Below are positions 60,847 to 64,000 of a stretch of DNA of 64,000 nucleotides, one piece after another; position 1 is the first letter of the stretch, and every line of letters begins with the position of its first letter. The DNA is from Aurelia coerulea (Eukaryota; Cnidaria; Scyphozoa; Semaeostomeae; Ulmaridae): the NCBI GenBank assembly GCA_039566865.1, contig CM076948.1, positions 13,651,001 to 13,715,000 of the forward strand, read 5' to 3'. A model generated the notes under the pieces. That model was not told the DNA's origin. It saw nothing but the letters and a program-made list of their open reading frames with translations, and did no database searches. Position numbers and translations under genes: made by a program.

Positions 60847-62108
60847 TCGGCTATAGTGTTATCGAGGCCTGCAATATGCTTTATATTGACTGTAAATTCG
60901 AAACGAGCAGCAATAAAGAACAGTTTTCTCAACAGAGACTGTATATTCGGGCATTTCGAGGACTGGGATGACCATATGTTTACCACTGCTAGATTATCAC
61001 AATGAAATAGGAGCCGTTTCCCCCGAAAGTCAGGTGCCCATAAAAGACAAGCTATGTAAATTGGGAACAATTCTTTCCATTGGATCGAGAATGTTTTTAC
61101 TGATTCAGACCATCGTTCGGAAACCCATCTGCCCTTGTAAAATATGCCTAGGCCTATTTCTCCCGACGCGTCGGTGAAGATATCGAGCGCATGGCATGGA
61201 GTAGTTGACGGATCGAGAATTTTATACCTCCTGTTCCAGCTAGGTAAATAATCCGCCCACCATTGAATATCCTGTCTTGCTTGATCATTTAGAGAAATGT
61301 GGTGTGACAGCTTAACCACGGATTTTGACAAATCGATTAAGCGTCGAATGAATGTCCGACCAGAAGGCACCACTTTCCCCGCGAAAGACAATTTACCGAT
61401 CAACGATAGAAGTTCTCTTTTTGTGCATTTTTTCTTAGTCGACCATTGTTTTATTAAGGCTTGAATTTCTTTGCACTTGGGTTGCGGCAAGCTGGGTGTC
61501 ATATTATCCGAATTAATTGCGATCCCTAAAAATGTGATGCATGAAGTGGGACCCACGAGTTTTCCATCTGCAAGGGGAACCCCGAGCGACTTAAAGAGGG
61601 TAATTGTCCGATTCATCTCATCTCGACACTGGTTTGAAGCTGGGGGTGCAGCTAAAAAAAAGTCGTCCAAATAATTAGTTGAATTTTTTAAATCGTAATT
61701 GTTTTGCATAATCCAAAGGATTGAGTCTGATACTTGCGAAAAGCGATTTACAGAGGAACGCAGCCCAAAGGCAAACAAAGGTCTACAAAGAACATATCCA
61801 TAAAGGTAAAACCAAGCAAATGCCAGTCTGATTTGTTTACGGGGCATATTCGAAAGGCGCCTTTAACGTCAAGTTTTGCCATTAGAGCACCCCGTCCTAT
61901 TTTTGCAACGATATTAACAGCAGAATCGAAATTGTTAAAGGTTACAGCGGCTTCCTCATCAGAAATAAAATCGTTTATTGACAGTCCTCTCGGGGAGGAT
62001 AAATCTGTTATCATGCGATATTTATTAGGTTCTTTCTTTGGAACAACGCCGATCGGGGAAGTACGAAAATGATTAAATGGTGGTGCAGTAAAAGGACCTG
62101 CCATGCGC
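60750..62108 (-). pseudogene. pol main part (RT-RNase H), frameshifted, copy 4
   Basis: RT motif A in the frame 61748-62104, and YLDD plus RNase H in the frame 60750-61847, with the frame change near 61764-61772. Translations are unchanged from the other copies. It overlaps the recombinase by 97 bp. Confidence 0.87.
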
Positions 62109-62112
62109 TTAA

Positions 62113-63270
62113 GGTAACTCTGCTTTCCGCTCTAGTGCACAGCGAGATGCCGTTTCGCAAAACCTTTCTCCTCAGAAAACAGTTAATTTCTCCAATATTA
62201 TTCGGCCTATCGAAAAGCGGTAAAAAGGATGTTGTTCTGTATAATCTGGGCAATCGAAAGATGTATAAATCGCAATGTTTCCGTCAACTCTGGTTTCGCA
62301 AATCCTAGTTAAAGTCTTTTTGCTAATTTCAGAAAAGTGGATTTATCTCCAAAACTACTCGAAATATGTTCGATTTTTTTTCGTTCCATCTTTGGCTAGG
62401 TTGTTGATCTACAACTTTGCCAAGTCTGATTGAAAAAGCTAGGCTAGATTTCCTGCAATCGAATTTCGTATTTCTGTTTACTTTTCGACAGCGAAATGGA
62501 GAAACCTTGGTCAACAGATTACCATGCTATAAAGCACGCTTGTAAAAGCTCTGGCTTGAAATAACTTTCAGAAGTTTTTCCATTGGCAAACAAATGAACT
62601 TCATCATTTGGGAATACCATACGCAGGTCTCAAAATACATCCTTAGTGCGCTTGTAAAAGTATCATTTGCATCTATTGATTAGAAATTACTGATTTTAAC
62701 CAGCAACTTCACGAAACCATGCTTTGGGTGTCTTTTGAGACTCTCATAAGCATTCACAGATTATCAATTTCTTTTAGAGTCCACTATGAGCATAAATCTT
62801 AGACCAAGAACTATTTTTTTGCAAAAACATTCTACGGGCGTTCAAATCGTTCTGCAAGGGCTAAACTGTTGACCAACTCTTTTCCCCTTCGATGTCGAAA
62901 AGTAGACAGAAATGTAAAATTCGATTGCGGGAAATCTAGCCTAGCTTTTTCAATCAGACTTGGCAAAGTTGTAGATCAACTACCTAGCCAAAGATGGAAC
63001 GAAAAAAATTCGAACATTTTTCGAGCAGTTTTGGAGATAAATCTACTTTTCTGAAATTAGCAAAAAGATTTGAACTAGGATTTGCGAAACTAGGGCTGAC
63101 GGAAACATTGCGATTTATACATCTTTCGATTGCCCAGATTATACAGAACAACATCCTTTTTACCGCTTTTCGATAGGCCGAATAATATTGGAGAAATTAA
63201 CTCTTTTCTGAGGAGAGTGGTTTTGCGAAACGGCATCTCGCTGTGCACTACAGCGGAAAGCAGAGTTACC
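62113..63270. mobile_element. TTAA-flanked foldback element inside pol, copy 4
   Basis: Same insertion at TTAA 62109-62112 and 63271-63274, 1,158 bp, arms about 62113-62521 and 62862-63270. It keeps the extra base absent from copy 1. Confidence 0.85.
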
Positions 63271-63274
63271 TTAA

Positions 63275-63370
63275 GTTTCAATTCATCGAGCAAAGATTGA
63301 GCAATGGTTGACCGATGTAATGCGGTTGAACTTAAATTACGTGCTATATTTGACAGATCAGGACCAGAGT
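63275..63370 (-). pseudogene. Short pol N-terminal remnant between two insertions, copy 4
   Basis: Equivalent of 30667-30762, ending in the left GACCAGAGT duplication at 63362-63370. Confidence 0.78.
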
Positions 63371-64000
63371 CAACCTCGATTCCAGGGCTATCATTGTCTT
63401 CAGCCTCTCTTCTTCAGCACAAATGATACCCCTGGTTCCTACCTGCTGTTTTGTGGTGAATGTATTCTAATTTATGTCAAAAAATTATGCAAGCACTCTG
63501 TTCAGCAATGGCGTCATATTCATCACACAGCAAAACTCAAAGGTGTGGAGGTCAACTGTTTCCCGCGCTTGCAATCTGATGGCGCGATGCAAGCAAAAAT
63601 GTGTCTTGTTGTAGCAAAGATTCAATAAAAGTGAACTGCAAGTTGACAATTTTACTGTACTGAAGCGAGAAAACAAAAGATGTCGCTGCTAGCCGGTAAG
63701 TTTAGTTCGTGCCGTGATTTTACACAAGTCAAGATAGTTTTGTATTGTCTCATTCTTGGCCTTCTCCAAGAATGTTTTAAAAAATTTTCAGTTATCTGTT
63801 GGATATGATTTTCTCATATTTCATCCATGTTGTTGGGAAATTAGTAAAATTAGCAAGTATTACAGCACTCCATTTAACATATCAGTTCTGATTTTTTAGA
63901 AGGTTTTCTGTTTATAACTTTAAAATCTTCAACAGGCCTCGCAACAAAAAATGATCGTGCAAAGTCTTCATATAATTCTTTGCGACGCCTAAGAAGCCAT
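63371..64000. mobile_element. TIR element, copy 4, left part only
   Basis: First 630 bp of the 2.4-kb TIR element, from CAACCTCGATTCC onward, with the left subterminal hairpin at 63382-63435. It contains candidate exon 1 (63680-63695, donor GTAAGT at 63696) and the start of candidate exon 2 (from 63936). The right end lies past the window. Confidence 0.78.

Larger units (their letters stand above)
59337..64000 (-). mobile_element. Ngaro-like YR retrotransposon, copy 4, cut by the window end
   Basis: The 3' two thirds of another copy at the same satellite junction: recombinase, main pol, foldback element, and the first 630 bp of the 2.4-kb TIR element. gag and the 5' end lie beyond the window. 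It differs most from the others in the recombinase but has the same pol frameshift and both insertions. Confidence 0.85.

Overview
This window is eukaryotic, most likely from an invertebrate animal. It has no operons or bacterial gene packing. It contains an AT-rich tandem satellite, a tyrosine-recombinase (YR) retrotransposon, a foldback element with a TTAA target, and a terminal-inverted-repeat (TIR) element that carries GT/AG-bounded exon-like blocks. I cannot name the species. The TIR ends of the last element resemble short elements I associate with cnidarian genomes, but that is memory and not proof. No ordinary host gene, rRNA, tRNA or CRISPR array was found.

Layout. Positions 1-395: terminal piece of a related but divergent element. 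396-13346: satellite array A. 13347-19080: YR retroelement copy 1 (minus strand). 19081-26728: satellite array B. 26729-34864: retroelement copy 2. 34865-40609: satellite array C. 40610-48745: retroelement copy 3. 48746-59336: satellite array D. 59337-64000: retroelement copy 4, cut by the window end. The satellite is roughly 37 kb of the 64 kb, built of monomers of about 248 bp and a shorter class of about 216 bp arranged in higher-order repeats.

The retroelement is DIRS-order and Ngaro-like. Reading along the minus strand it has gag (SAP domain plus three zinc-binding clusters), pol (reverse transcriptase and RNase H, no methyltransferase) overlapping gag in another frame, and a tyrosine recombinase overlapping the end of pol. 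Every copy has the same lesions: a 1.16-kb foldback element in a TTAA site inside pol, and a one-base frameshift inside the RT domain. Gag (in the three copies where it is inside the window) and the recombinase stay open. Copies 2, 3 and 4 carry a further insertion, absent from copy 1. It is a 2,392-bp TIR element with a 9-bp target duplication, and it looks like a transposon that captured part of a multi-exon gene (Pack-MULE-like).

Because all copies share the same insertion point in the satellite, the same pol lesions and near-identical sequence, the simplest reading is one retroelement insertion into the satellite. It was then disabled and amplified with its satellite surroundings as a mega-repeat of about 13-19 kb. 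Array D also contains a large satellite duplication that carries no retroelement. The order of events inferred is: satellite, YR element, RT frameshift and foldback insertion, amplification, gene-carrying TIR element, further amplification with exchange between copies.
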